Assembly (NCBI GenBank): GCA_964598565.1
Contig: CAZRCG010000001.1
Coordinates: forward strand, 372,001-436,000
From: CAZRCG01 sp964598565
GTDB lineage: Bacteria; Bdellovibrionota; UBA2394
Direction of reading: 5' to 3'
Length of the DNA stretch: 64,000 bases
Part shown: positions 8,090 through 16,698 of the stretch, piece after piece
Layout: every line of letters starts with the position of its first letter
How positions within the stretch are numbered: position 1 is the first letter of the stretch
Made by a program: the position numbers and the translations under genes
Notes under the pieces: generated by a model
Told to the model about the DNA's origin: nothing
What the model saw: the letters and a program-made list of their open reading frames with translations, nothing else
Databases searched by the model: none

Positions 8090-8875
8090 TCAACCAAACT
8101 TACCGGTAATATAGTTTTCGGTCTCCGTCTGCTGGGGCAGGGTGAAGATCTGCTTCGTATCGCCCGTTTCAACGAGTTTGCCACTCAGAAAAAAAGCCGT
8201 TCGATCCGAAACCCGCGCCGCTTGCTGCATATTATGCGTGACGATGATGATGGTATAAGAGCGTTTCAGCTCTTGAATCAAATCCTCAATTTTTGAAGTG
8301 GCTATGGGGTCAAGCGCTGAACAAGGTTCATCCATAAGCAAAATGCTAGGTTGCATCGCTATGGCTCTCGCAATACAAAGTCGTTGCTGCTGCCCGCCCG
8401 ACAAACTCAGGGCAGAGCTTTGCAGACGGTCTTTGACTTCATCCCAAAGGGCCGCTTGCCGCAGTGACTGCTCGACCAACTCATCGGCACGACCTCGGTG
8501 GCGCCCTGTTACTCTAGGCGCCCATGCAATATTTTCATAAATCGACTTTGGAAATGGATTAGGTTTTTGAAATACCATTCCTATGCGCTGTCTCACTAAA
8601 ACAGCATCGACTTGCGAGCCATAAATATCATGTCCGTCGACCAAAACCTGACCCTTAATCGAAATTCCATCAATATCATCGTTCATTCGGTTCAAACAAC
8701 GAAGAAATGTCGACTTACCACAGCCCGAAGGCCCAATAAGTGCCGAAATCTCATGCGCGCGAAATCGTAACGAAACTTCATCGACCGCGATCTTGGTGCC
8801 GTAAAATACCGACAAGCGACTGGTAATGATTTTCAAATCGGGCAATGTCTCTTCAACTTGGTTCATTTTGGTCAT
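8090..8875 (-). CDS. pstB: Phosphate ABC transporter ATP-binding protein
   Basis: Cytoplasmic ATPase that powers high-affinity phosphate import, 261 residues, normal length. Walker A is GPSGCGKST at residues 48-56. The Q-loop region is GMVFQKPNPFP, the ABC signature LSGGQQQRL, Walker B ILLMDEP with SALDP as the D-loop, and the switch histidine lies in IIVTHNMQQA. An ATG at 8866 is a possible alternative start, differing by three residues. It follows pstA after a 21-nt gap and precedes phoU by 136 nt. Confidence 0.96.
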   Translation of the reverse strand: MTKMNQVEETLPDLKIITSRLSVFYGTKIAVDEVSLRFRAHEISALIGPSGCGKSTFLRCLNRMNDDIDGISIKGQVLVDGHDIYGSQVDAVLVRQRIGMVFQKPNPFPKSIYENIAWAPRVTGRHRGRADELVEQSLRQAALWDEVKDRLQSSALSLSGGQQQRLCIARAIAMQPSILLMDEPCSALDPIATSKIEDLIQELKRSYTIIIVTHNMQQAARVSDRTAFFLSGKLVETGDTKQIFTLPQQTETENYITGKFG

Positions 8876-8896
8876 TCCATTCTGCCATAAATGCGT

Positions 8897-9808
8897 TCAA
8901 TGCCGCTGGGCCTTCTTCAAGAATACAGCCCTTAAATAAATAGCGATCGCATTGAGACCTAAGGTGAGTGTTAAGAGCACAATAATACCAGCGGCAGCAA
9001 TCCCTTGAAAGTCGGGCTGCGGACGTCCCGCCCAATTAAAAATTTGAATAGCGAGCACGGTAAACGAATCTCCGGGTGACGTAGGGACAAAAGCGACGAA
9101 CGAGAGCGCGCCAATCATAATAAGAGGCGCTGACTCTCCCAGGCCACGACTTATAGCGAGAATGATTCCTGTTAAAATACCTGGCAACGCGCTCGGCATG
9201 ATATGCCCCCAAATGATCTGCCTTCGAGTGACCCCCAAACCTTTAGCCGCATCGCGAAGACTCGATGGCACAGCCTTGAGGGCTTCCACCGACGCAATGA
9301 TAATAATGGGCAATACAAGCAGGGTAGTCGTAAGAGCACCGGCCAAAATACTGCGATCGAGGGCCATCCAACGTACGAAAATAGCCAGGCCTAGTAAGCC
9401 GTAAATAATCGAGGGAACCCCCGCCAAATTTGCCACATTCACTTCTAATAATCGCTTCCAACGTGGGTGATCAGGGTATTCCACAAGATAAACGGCCGTT
9501 GCAATACCAATCGGCACCGCCAGTAACGCTGTTAAACCAATAATCCAAAGCGTTCCTAACAGCGCACTTAAAATACCTGCTCTTTCAGGAAATCGAGAGG
9601 GAAACGACGTCAAAAAATTCCACGACAACCAAGACCATCCGTCTCGAAACACAATCACTAACACGGCCAGCAATACCGCCGCTGAAAAACCCAAGGCCAA
9701 TAGCCCTAACGATGGCAACAGCGCTTCTCGCTTTAGGCGACGATTCTGGCGATAATATTGACCGCCGTCGTGAAGAATACCCTGATGAATGGGAGACTTC
9801 TGGCTCAC
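8897..9808 (-). CDS. pstA: Phosphate ABC transporter permease PstA
   Basis: Inner-membrane permease, 303 residues, with six predicted transmembrane segments. The first is at ~35-55; the core begins with GILSALLGTLWIIGLTALLAVPIGIATAVYL. The EAA-type cytoplasmic loop reads LRDAAKGLGVTRRQIIW. It forms the translocation path with PstC. The GTG start at 9808 overlaps the pstC stop as GTGA, typical of translational coupling. Confidence 0.94.
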   Translation of the reverse strand: MSQKSPIHQGILHDGGQYYRQNRRLKREALLPSLGLLALGFSAAVLLAVLVIVFRDGWSWLSWNFLTSFPSRFPERAGILSALLGTLWIIGLTALLAVPIGIATAVYLVEYPDHPRWKRLLEVNVANLAGVPSIIYGLLGLAIFVRWMALDRSILAGALTTTLLVLPIIIIASVEALKAVPSSLRDAAKGLGVTRRQIIWGHIMPSALPGILTGIILAISRGLGESAPLIMIGALSFVAFVPTSPGDSFTVLAIQIFNWAGRPQPDFQGIAAAGIIVLLTLTLGLNAIAIYLRAVFLKKAQRH

Positions 9809-10782
9809 TGGTAGCCCTCACGAAATCGAGACACAATTTTCTTTGCTACAATATTGGCCGACAACGTGATCACGAACAATAGAGCTCCCACAGCAAAAAT
9901 AGATTGATATTCGATCGACCCAGCCGGGGCATCCCCTAGGGCGACCTGTACAATAAACGCCGTCATTGTTTGAACGCTTTCCAAAAGATTCCATGTTAAT
10001 TTTGGGCTGGAGCCGGCCGCCAAGGTAACCGCCATCGTTTCTCCCACAGCTCTAGAAAATGCCAAGACAATCGATGCGATAACTCCCGACAAAGCCGAGG
10101 GTAAAACAACTGTAAGGGCGATCACCGAACGTCTCGCCCCTAATCCAAATCCCGCCTCTCGCAGTTCACGGGGTACCATTAAAAAGGAATCTAAACTCAA
10201 AGAAGCGATGGCCGGAATGATCATGATACCCACCACAATAGAAGCACTGAGAGCATTGAAGAGCCCAATGCTTGGAAAAATTTTTTCTAGCTGGGGCGTA
10301 ATCCAAACAACGGCAAAAAACCCATAGACCACCGTAGGGACGCCCGCGAGTATTTCGAGCGCCGCCTTGCAAGCTTCTCGAACAGCTCCTTTCACATACT
10401 CACTTAAAAAGAGGGCTGCCAAAACTCCCACAGGAACGGCAAGCAACAAAGCGGTGCCTGCAATTAGGAAGGTTCCAGCAATCAATGGCCAAATGCCAAA
10501 CTGCCTCGGCTCAATCAGGGGCGACCAGCGAGTGGATAAAAAAAACTCTACAATCGAAATCTCTTTGAAGAGAAAATAGGTTTCGTAAAAAAGAACACCA
10601 ATAATGCCCACTGTTGTCATGACAGAGACAAGCGACAACAATCGCACAATTGTGCTATGCAGCCGCTCGAGCCAATGATCGCTAGGTCGCTTGGTCCAAG
10701 TATTCGGCATCTCCGCGCTTTGATTCGTGTCTGTCAGAGGCACGGATTCATCATTCAACGCCCGACGAGTCGTGGCTATCAT
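9805..10782 (-). CDS. pstC: Phosphate ABC transporter permease PstC
   Basis: Inner-membrane permease, 325 residues. A polar N-terminal stretch of ~45 residues is followed by a first membrane helix (residues ~48-70) and the BPD-transporter core with the loop LREAGFGLGARRSVIA. The SIEYQS-containing periplasmic segment before the last helix is typical of PstC. The ATG at 10782 directly follows the pstS TAA. Confidence 0.94.
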   Translation of the reverse strand: MIATTRRALNDESVPLTDTNQSAEMPNTWTKRPSDHWLERLHSTIVRLLSLVSVMTTVGIIGVLFYETYFLFKEISIVEFFLSTRWSPLIEPRQFGIWPLIAGTFLIAGTALLLAVPVGVLAALFLSEYVKGAVREACKAALEILAGVPTVVYGFFAVVWITPQLEKIFPSIGLFNALSASIVVGIMIIPAIASLSLDSFLMVPRELREAGFGLGARRSVIALTVVLPSALSGVIASIVLAFSRAVGETMAVTLAAGSSPKLTWNLLESVQTMTAFIVQVALGDAPAGSIEYQSIFAVGALLFVITLSANIVAKKIVSRFREGYQ

Positions 10783-11763
10783 TTAATGAGCTTTTTCCGC
10801 GGGCTTTTTTGACAACAAAACTTCGAGTGAAAGCAAGCGAGACGCACTATCCTTAAAAAGTGTTCCCGCCACGCCAGTTGAGAATCGGCGATGTACGTCT
10901 TCATACAATTTCGATGGGAGAGGAACGTAACCTACTTGGGGCGATAACCGAGGAGCCTGATCCAGGTAATACACTACAAAATCGCTCACGACTTTTCGAG
11001 CTAACGAATCTTTACTTACATAAATAAAAAGGGGTCGAGATAGCGGTTGATACTGAGCCGTTCGAATTGTATCGACTGAAGGCAATAAAGCAGCCTGATT
11101 GAGCGTAGGCTTTATCGCAACCGCCTTAAGACGAGATTGATTGGCCTCATAGTAAGAAAAGCCAAAATAACCTAGACTACCCTTATCGTTTGAGACCCCT
11201 CTCACAATCATATTGTCGTCTTCAGCTGCCATAAAATCTGCACGAGACGATTTTTCTTTGCCCACGATGGCATGAGTGAAATAATCAAAGGTACCTGAGT
11301 CGTGACCCGGCCCGTAGAGACTAAGCTTTCTATCTGGAAAGCCTTTGCGAACATCTTTCCAATTTTTGATCTTTGAATCAGGAGCCCAAATGGCTTTTAG
11401 TTCAGCAACGCTGAGGTCCATCACCCAATTATTCTCAGGATGCACAACAACTGTAATACCGTCGTAAGTCACAGGTAATTCAATAAACTGAATCTCTTTT
11501 GGTTTATTTTTCTGACAGAGCTCCATCTCACTTTTCTCAATTGGTCGAGACGCCCCGGTAATATCCACCTCGCCCTTACAAAACTTTTTAAAACCACCTC
11601 CTGTACCAGACACAGCTACGGCGATTCGCAACTTCTTATTCTTAGCCTGATAATCTTCGGCAACAGCCTCCGACAGAGGAAATACCGTGCTAGAACCATC
11701 GACAATAATTCTGTTGTCATCGGCCAAGACGAGAGCAACGGTGAGCAGCATATTAAAAGTCAT
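10783..11763 (-). CDS. pstS: Periplasmic phosphate-binding protein PstS
   Basis: Binds phosphate in the periplasm and delivers it to PstCA. It has 326 residues from the ATG at 11763. AGGAG lies 5 nt upstream of this ATG, so it is preferred over longer in-frame starts. A short hydrophobic N-terminus ending ALVLA-DDN resembles a brief signal peptide with little positive charge. Ligand-binding PBP motifs include VDGSSTVFPLSEAV (~residues 20-33), SGTGGGFKKFCKGEVDITGASRPI and GPGHDSGTFDYFTHAI. It is preceded by an 11-bp-period TTAAC repeat, suggesting PhoB control. Confidence 0.93.
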   Translation of the reverse strand: MTFNMLLTVALVLADDNRIIVDGSSTVFPLSEAVAEDYQAKNKKLRIAVAVSGTGGGFKKFCKGEVDITGASRPIEKSEMELCQKNKPKEIQFIELPVTYDGITVVVHPENNWVMDLSVAELKAIWAPDSKIKNWKDVRKGFPDRKLSLYGPGHDSGTFDYFTHAIVGKEKSSRADFMAAEDDNMIVRGVSNDKGSLGYFGFSYYEANQSRLKAVAIKPTLNQAALLPSVDTIRTAQYQPLSRPLFIYVSKDSLARKVVSDFVVYYLDQAPRLSPQVGYVPLPSKLYEDVHRRFSTGVAGTLFKDSASRLLSLEVLLSKKPAEKAH

Positions 11764-11832
11764 AGAGTCTCCTATGCCACGATTAAAGTGAATTAATAAG
11801 CCCCAGAACACTCAAGATTTAGCAACCAAAAC

Positions 11833-11848
11833 GTTAAGAACAGGTTAA
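11833..11848 (-). promoter_or_regulatory. Candidate Pho box upstream of pstS
   Basis: On the minus strand TTAAC occurs at 11848-11844 and again at 11837-11833, an 11-bp direct-repeat period. This is the helical spacing used by PhoB/PhoP half-sites. It lies 70 bp before the pstS ATG. The half-site differs from the enterobacterial CTGTCA. Confidence 0.45.
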
Positions 11849-11887
11849 TCATCCATGATTTCCAGGCCTTACCTTGATCTCAGAGCC

Positions 11888-12733
11888 TCACTTTGATTTA
11901 CCCGTTGAGGTGGCTTTCAGCGCGGGAAAATAGAGAGAAAAACGCGAGCCTTCACCTTGACGGCTTTCGGCTCTGGCAAAACCTCCATGAGAGAGCATGA
12001 TGTGCTTTACAATCGCCAAACCTAGGCCGGTACCACCCAGAAGGCGGTTTCGAGATTTCTCTGCTCGGTAGAAGCGTTCAAAAATGCGCGAAAGATCGTC
12101 TTGAGAAATCCCCGGCCCGTTATCAGCCACCGTTAGACGAGTATAGGCGCGTCCATCTTCTTCCCAATCAGACTCATCCATTAAAATCTCAATCACTGAG
12201 CCCTCAGGGCAATACCGATGGGCGTTCTCAACCAAGTTGTTAATGGCCTGCTCGGTTAACCAGCGATCCGCCATCAATAGACGGTTGGTCGAAGGCACTT
12301 TGAGAAACTGACGACGTTGCTCCAAACGGTGAGCAAAACGCTTTTGTATCTCAAGAAACAAATCTCGTGGCGAGAACGAAGATCTCTCTAAATGAGTGTT
12401 GGGATGCTCAATTCGCGACAGCTCCAAGATATCGTGAATCAGCCGGTTTAAACGCTCCGTATTCTCCTGAATTCGTTTCAGAAAATAGCTAGCCTGTTTG
12501 CGATCGTCATTCGTCAGACTGGGCTTTTCCATGAGAGATTCTAAGGTCTCGGTATATCCAACAATGGAGGTGAGTGGTGTTTTTAGTTCATGCGAGACAT
12601 TCGCCACAAAATCAATACTCCGATCTTTCAGGTGGGAGCCTTCCTGGACAAGACTTTCAAAACGACGTTTTAACGAATACCATCGAACGAGAACAAAAAT
12701 AAGGGCGGTCATTAAAACCAATACAAACCACAT
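11888..12733 (-). CDS. phoR: Phosphate-regulon sensor histidine kinase PhoR (short form)
   Basis: Membrane-anchored kinase, 281 residues. One N-terminal transmembrane helix (residues ~2-17) is followed directly by a short linker and the dimerisation domain with VSHELKTPLTS (phospho-acceptor His48). The ATPase domain shows NNLVENAHRY (N box), VADNGPGIS (G1), FYRAEKSR (F box) and GGTGLGLAIVKHI (G2). No periplasmic loop and no PAS domain are present, so it is shorter than E. coli PhoR and probably relies on PstB/PhoU for sensing. A Shine-Dalgarno sequence (TAGGAGTGG) overlaps the phoB stop, so the two are coupled. Confidence 0.88.
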   Translation of the reverse strand: MWFVLVLMTALIFVLVRWYSLKRRFESLVQEGSHLKDRSIDFVANVSHELKTPLTSIVGYTETLESLMEKPSLTNDDRKQASYFLKRIQENTERLNRLIHDILELSRIEHPNTHLERSSFSPRDLFLEIQKRFAHRLEQRRQFLKVPSTNRLLMADRWLTEQAINNLVENAHRYCPEGSVIEILMDESDWEEDGRAYTRLTVADNGPGISQDDLSRIFERFYRAEKSRNRLLGGTGLGLAIVKHIMLSHGGFARAESRQGEGSRFSLYFPALKATSTGKSK

Positions 12734-12742
12734 GAACCACTC

Positions 12743-13456
12743 CTAAGCTTTTGTGGAGTCTCGAAATCGATACCCTACCGATCGAATACTTTCGATATGT
12801 ACTCCGTAGGTTCCAATTTTTTTTCGAAGGTTGGTAATATGAACGTCGATGGTTCGATCTACCACCGAGATATCTTTACCGAGGGCATAATCAATGAGCT
12901 CATCTCGAGAAAAAACATGACCAGGTCGTCCCAAGAGGCATTTCAAAATTTTAAACTCAGTCGATGTCAAACGAGCTTCTTTGCCCTCTACAGAAACCTC
13001 GTAACGAGACAAATCCATCTTTAAGCTCTCAAAAGAAAGCTCGTGAGCATTCTCAGGCGGCTTCTTCTCGTCGATCCGCCGAAAAATAGCCTTTATCCGA
13101 GCCAGCACTTCCTTGGGCGAAAAAGGCTTCGTAATATAATCGTCGGCACCAAGCTCCAACCCAACAATGACGTCTGTCTCAGAGCTTTTGGCCGTCACCA
13201 TAATTATCGGAATCGCTTCGGTAGCATTACTCCGCTTCAACTGCTTACAAAGCTCCAGACCGGGCAGCCCTGGCAACATCAAATCGAGCAAAATGAGATC
13301 CACAGAACTTTCTTTGAGAATCTTCAGAGCCTGATCACCATCTGCCGCCATCACGACGTTGAAACCCTCTTGCTCCAAACTGTAACGTAGAAGATCTCGA
13401 ATATCGACCTCGTCATCGACAACCAGAACCATTTTCTTTGAGAGACGTTGACTCAC
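12743..13456 (-). CDS. phoB: Phosphate-regulon response regulator PhoB
   Basis: OmpR/PhoB-type transcription factor, 237 residues. The receiver domain (residues ~8-125) carries acidic VDDE, phospho-acceptor Asp58 in LILLDLMLPG, the conserved Thr in MVTAKS and Lys in YITKPF. The C-terminal winged helix (~140-233) includes LTSTEFKILKCLLGRPGHVFSRDELI and DRTIDVHITNLRKKIG. The start is GTG at 13456, with TATAAT 8 nt upstream on the same strand and no clear Shine-Dalgarno sequence, consistent with a leaderless transcript. Adjacent pst genes support the PhoB assignment over a generic OmpR regulator. Confidence 0.93.
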   Translation of the reverse strand: MSQRLSKKMVLVVDDEVDIRDLLRYSLEQEGFNVVMAADGDQALKILKESSVDLILLDLMLPGLPGLELCKQLKRSNATEAIPIIMVTAKSSETDVIVGLELGADDYITKPFSPKEVLARIKAIFRRIDEKKPPENAHELSFESLKMDLSRYEVSVEGKEARLTSTEFKILKCLLGRPGHVFSRDELIDYALGKDISVVDRTIDVHITNLRKKIGTYGVHIESIRSVGYRFRDSTKA

Positions 13457-13470
13457 TTAAGTTGATTATA
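13457..13470 (-). promoter_or_regulatory. -10 box close to the phoB start
   Basis: A perfect TATAAT (13470-13465 on the minus strand) ends 8 nt before the phoB GTG. Transcription would start one or two bases before the codon. The matching -35 is poor, as expected for an activator-dependent promoter. Confidence 0.4.
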
Positions 13471-13587
13471 GGAAATCGAGATCACTTAAAATAGAGATTC
13501 TTCATAATCTCACAAACTCAAGAATTTCGTCCTCAGGCTCTTAATATGAGGTCACCCCGGGTCGAACGCCAGCTAACCCACTCTTTC

Positions 13588-13603
13588 CTAACGCATTCTT
13601 AAT
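13588..13603 (+). promoter_or_regulatory. Candidate Pho box upstream of secreted nuclease
   Basis: CTAAC (13588-13592) and TTAAT (13599-13603) repeat with an 11-bp period, like the pstS site. They lie ~60 bp before the ATG of the exported nuclease/phosphatase. A further CTAAC at 13573 is out of phase. The half-sites are degenerate, so this is tentative. Confidence 0.3.
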
Positions 13604-13663
13604 ATTTTTCCGCTCGCCATCGCGGAAACAGGCGCCCTAATCTTGTGCGTGGGGGGATTGTTC

Positions 13664-14791
13664 ATGCGTATTATCACTTGTTTTCGTCAGCCTTTATTTC
13701 TCGGAGTTTTTTTAGGCTTTTCAGTTGTCGAGATCTTAAGTCGAACGGCAGAGGCCTCTGTCGAGATCATGAGCTATAATGTTCAGAATTTGTTTGACGC
13801 CTTGGACGATCCTGAAACCAACGATCAAGAATTCTTGCCTGGGGGGCGATTTCGATGGACGGACGCCAAGATCGATTGGAAAATTAAGAATCTCTCGGCG
13901 TCTATCGTAGAAACGACGGCTACAGGGATACGCTGCCCCCATATTCTCATTCTCCAAGAAGTCGAAAACGAAGGTATTGTGACACGCTTGCGCGATCAAG
14001 GCCTCTCCAAGTGTAAGTATATTTCAACGATTGTCGAAAAAAAGAGTCCTGATCCACGAGGTATTCGGGTGGCAATACTATCGACCAAGCCCCTGCTTGA
14101 AATCCCTCGCTCCCTTTTGCCCTACCCAGGAGGACGATCTATGATCGAGGCTCATTTTAATGTAGATGGAAAGCGCCTCGTTGTGTTTGGAAACCATTGG
14201 AAGAGTCGCGCCTCGTATGGTGGCAATAGTAAAGACGATGGAACCAGCCGCCGACGCCAATCTGCACAAGTATTGCGAAAAAGAATTGAGTCACTCCAAG
14301 AATATGATCCGGATCTGGAATTCATAGTGGCGGGAGATCTCAATGATGAACCAGAGAATCCATCGATCGCCGTGGATCTCGGTGCCGAACGACGCCCACT
14401 CGACGAAATTCACGGCGAATTCTTTTTATGGCAACCCAGTGTCGAGCTCAGTCGGTTTTTAGATATTCCTGAAATTCAGGATTTGTCGATTCAGGAAGTG
14501 AGCGATCTTTTTCGAAAGCTACGTGGCACTTACTACTACTCTAAAGCAAAAATATTTAATCAGCTTGATCATCTGCTGGTATCATCTTCGCTGCTCGACA
14601 ATCAAGGTTTGCGCTATGTGCTACGCTCGTATGAAGTCGTTCGCCGCAAGCCGTTCACAACCCCTGCAGGAACACCTTTAAGCTTTGATGCGTTGTTGAA
14701 TCCAAGATCTAATGAGGGTGTGACGACTCGTCAAGGCGCCTCGGATCATTTTCCTATCCGACTGCGCCTTGAGAGTATCCAAGAAGATTAA
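13664..14791 (+). CDS. Secreted endonuclease/exonuclease/phosphatase-family protein
   Basis: Exported Mg-dependent hydrolase of the EEP (DNase I-like) superfamily, 375 residues from the ATG at 13664. A G-rich Shine-Dalgarno stretch lies 6 nt upstream. A signal peptide of ~33 residues ends TAEA-SVE. Catalytic motifs are visible: MSYNVQNLFD (metal Asn), LQEVENEG (metal Glu), FGNHWKSR (general His), VAGDLNDEP (Asp/Asn pair) and GASDHFPI (catalytic Asp-His). It could degrade extracellular nucleic acid or a phosphoester. Its position next to phoB and the Pho-box-like repeat suggest phosphate scavenging (inference). Its TAA overlaps the opposing gene's TAA. Confidence 0.85.
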   Translation: MRIITCFRQPLFLGVFLGFSVVEILSRTAEASVEIMSYNVQNLFDALDDPETNDQEFLPGGRFRWTDAKIDWKIKNLSASIVETTATGIRCPHILILQEVENEGIVTRLRDQGLSKCKYISTIVEKKSPDPRGIRVAILSTKPLLEIPRSLLPYPGGRSMIEAHFNVDGKRLVVFGNHWKSRASYGGNSKDDGTSRRRQSAQVLRKRIESLQEYDPDLEFIVAGDLNDEPENPSIAVDLGAERRPLDEIHGEFFLWQPSVELSRFLDIPEIQDLSIQEVSDLFRKLRGTYYYSKAKIFNQLDHLLVSSSLLDNQGLRYVLRSYEVVRRKPFTTPAGTPLSFDALLNPRSNEGVTTRQGASDHFPIRLRLESIQED

Positions 14792-15183
14792 GACAAATGT
14801 TTTGAAATATACTTAGTCATTTCAAACATAGAAACGCGACCTTTGCCGCCAAATACTGCGCGAAGATTGTCGTCTGCATTGATATAACGTCTTTCGGTTT
14901 GATCTTGCAGACCGTTCTTCTTGATATAGTTCCACAACTTCTTGGTCACTTCAGTTCTTGGTAAAGGACTGCCACCAACAACGGTAGCCAAAATTGACGA
15001 TGGTGTTAAAGGTCTCATAAATGCCGCATTGGGCTTACGAGTCTTCATCGTTCGTTTTGCGGTCGCTTTGGTTTTCGTGGTCTTTGCTGTCTTTGTGGTT
15101 TTCTTTTTAGCCTTAGGTGCCGCTTTCTTTGTTTTCTTTGCGGTGGCTTTCTTAGTGATCTTGGTTTTCTTTTTAGCTGCCAT
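14788..15183 (-). CDS. Lysine-rich (histone H1-like) SWIB-domain protein
   Basis: 131-residue basic protein. Residues 1-50 are almost all Lys, Ala and Thr in a KKxTKK/AKK pattern, like bacterial H1-type tails. Residues ~55-131 form a SWIB/MDM2 domain: FMRPLTPSSILATVVG, TEVTKKLWNYIKKNGLQD, RRYINADDNLRAVFGGKGRVSMFEMTKYISKHL. SWIB domains in eukaryotes belong to chromatin remodelling complexes; bacterial versions occur in chlamydiae and some delta-type proteobacteria and are presumed nucleoid proteins. AAGGGA 7 nt upstream supports the start. Low sequence complexity of the 5' part may allow repeat-length change. Confidence 0.85.
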   Translation of the reverse strand: MAAKKKTKITKKATAKKTKKAAPKAKKKTTKTAKTTKTKATAKRTMKTRKPNAAFMRPLTPSSILATVVGGSPLPRTEVTKKLWNYIKKNGLQDQTERRYINADDNLRAVFGGKGRVSMFEMTKYISKHLS

Positions 15184-15299
15184 GTAAAATCCCTTCCTGT
15201 CGTGGTGGTATCAACGAGGTCCCCTCGACCGGCGTCGCCACCAACAATTAAAATACAATCTATACGATCTCAAATTCTGCACGAAAGACGCGCACTCTT

Positions 15300-15324
15300 C
15301 AAACGCTTTTTTCAAACGCGTTTG
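15300..15324. repeat. Small inverted repeat downstream of rluA-type gene
   Basis: CAAACGC (15300-15306) pairs with GCGTTTG (15318-15324), and CAAACGCGTTTG (15313-15324) is itself a 12-bp palindrome. No clear T tract follows in the minus-strand direction needed for the upstream gene. Confidence 0.4.
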
Positions 15325-15336
15325 TCAGTAGCACCC

Positions 15337-15969
15337 TTAGAGCCGAAAACTTAGTGGCACCTCTGTCACAGGATGAACGAACGATAGAGAGACTGATTTC
15401 AAGTGAATCTTCGTCGAGAGATCACTCGCCTTGCCGTACCGTCGATCCCCCATGATGGGATGACCTATCTTCGCAAGCTGGGCCCTAATTTGATGGGTTC
15501 GCCCTGTCACCAAATGTACCTCTAACTCTGCGCCGTCTTTATGGTCAGTCAGCACACGAAAACTAAGCTCTGCCCTCTTGGCACCAGGTGTCTCGCGGGG
15601 AAAAACCGTCACGTGATTTGTCCGGTTGTTCTTCTTGAGGTAGTGCACAAGCGTCTGTTCTTGAGGCGATGGCCTCCCCCATACTCGGGCCCAGTACGAC
15701 TTATGAATGGTTCTATGTCTAAACAAATCGCTTAGGGCTTCGGCAACCTCTGCAGATTTAGCAAAAATCATCAGACCAAGAACCTCCCGATCTAGTCGAT
15801 GAACCGGAAAAATAGGACGCTGCAAGGCTCGGGATATAAAACCATCCAAGCCTTCGCCGTCGGCACTACTGCGTGATTCATCCTTGGGCTGAGACAGAAA
15901 CGGTGACAACTTCTCTATTACCAAGAGGCTTTCATCTTCAAAGACAATCTTAAAAATCTGTGCTGACAT
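15337..15969 (-). CDS. RluA-family pseudouridine synthase
   Basis: Converts uridine to pseudouridine in rRNA or tRNA; 210 residues, a short family member without an S4 domain. The catalytic-Asp motif is present as VHRLDREVLGLMIFAKS, where the usual HRLDxxTSG has lost its TSG. The region RTIHKSYWARVWG and the C-terminal VTGRTHQIRAQLAKIGHPIMGDRRYG are typical. RNA target unknown (RluA, RluC, TruC types possible). Only 6 bp separate its ATG from the divergent GTG of the next gene, so at least one promoter must lie inside coding sequence. Confidence 0.82.
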   Translation of the reverse strand: MSAQIFKIVFEDESLLVIEKLSPFLSQPKDESRSSADGEGLDGFISRALQRPIFPVHRLDREVLGLMIFAKSAEVAEALSDLFRHRTIHKSYWARVWGRPSPQEQTLVHYLKKNNRTNHVTVFPRETPGAKRAELSFRVLTDHKDGAELEVHLVTGRTHQIRAQLAKIGHPIMGDRRYGKASDLSTKIHLKSVSLSFVHPVTEVPLSFRL

Positions 15970-15975
15970 AGAGTT

Positions 15976-16698
15976 GTGTTCTTTCTGGAACTAGCACTTT
16001 CTCTATTCCTGTCAAAGACTGAGGATATCTCTTTGTCTCGACATAACCTCGAAGTCCTGATCACCACCACTGTAGACCTTCCCGCTACCCAAATTAAGAA
16101 TAGGATCGATCGTGAATGGTGCGGTTCAACTATTCGTGTGCCTGCTCTCGTTAAAGGCCCTCGAGGGGAGTTAGCCGATGTTGTGGCTATCTTGCAGCCA
16201 ACACAGCCCTCTGCAGTTCCTCAGACCGCGACGCCACTCAAGCCTGGCCCCCTTATTCTACAAGACTGTCGCCCGTCTTCAAAAGTTCTCCTGGTGCGAC
16301 CCAACGAGCCCCTACGAATCGAAAGTCGAGACTCATTTTTGTATCAGTTGCGAAGCCACTCCAGCCACAATGCTCGCAAAACGTTGGTCATCCCCCCCAA
16401 TCTGCTTGGGGCCTCTCTTTCATTTTCTCATTCTGAGATTATTAAAATTCAGGACGACCTTCATCCGTGGATCCATTTTTACGCTGTGGTCGACGACCGC
16501 CCTATCGCTTTGAGTAAATCGACGGGCATCGCCAAGTTTGAAGGCGTACCCGAGGGTCAATATACTTTAAGGTTATGGCATGAAATTTTCGGTCTTAAAA
16601 TGTGGCCCACGCTGGTCACGTTGAAACGCTCGACATCTCTGAAAGTTGTGTGGAGGCCTGCAGACCTGCAGCCTAGTGGAACCGAGTTTGACGACTAA
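15976..16698 (+). CDS. Exported cupredoxin-like / carboxypeptidase-regulatory-like protein
   Basis: 240-residue protein. The GTG at 15976 is the first possible start, since an in-frame stop lies at 15964. A short hydrophobic N-terminus may act as a signal sequence. Residues ~90-150 resemble a degenerate plastocyanin-type fold. Residues ~155-215 read DDLHPWIHFYAVVDDRPIAL, then GIAKFEGVPEGQYTLRLWHE, close to the tail of 'methylamine-utilisation-like' cupredoxin proteins and the carboxypeptidase-regulatory (Ig-like) fold. Copper ligands are not evident. Role unknown, probably periplasmic. The 3' end overlaps the opposing zinc-ribbon gene by 26 bp. Confidence 0.6.
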   Translation: MFFLELALSLFLSKTEDISLSRHNLEVLITTTVDLPATQIKNRIDREWCGSTIRVPALVKGPRGELADVVAILQPTQPSAVPQTATPLKPGPLILQDCRPSSKVLLVRPNEPLRIESRDSFLYQLRSHSSHNARKTLVIPPNLLGASLSFSHSEIIKIQDDLHPWIHFYAVVDDRPIALSKSTGIAKFEGVPEGQYTLRLWHEIFGLKMWPTLVTLKRSTSLKVVWRPADLQPSGTEFDD

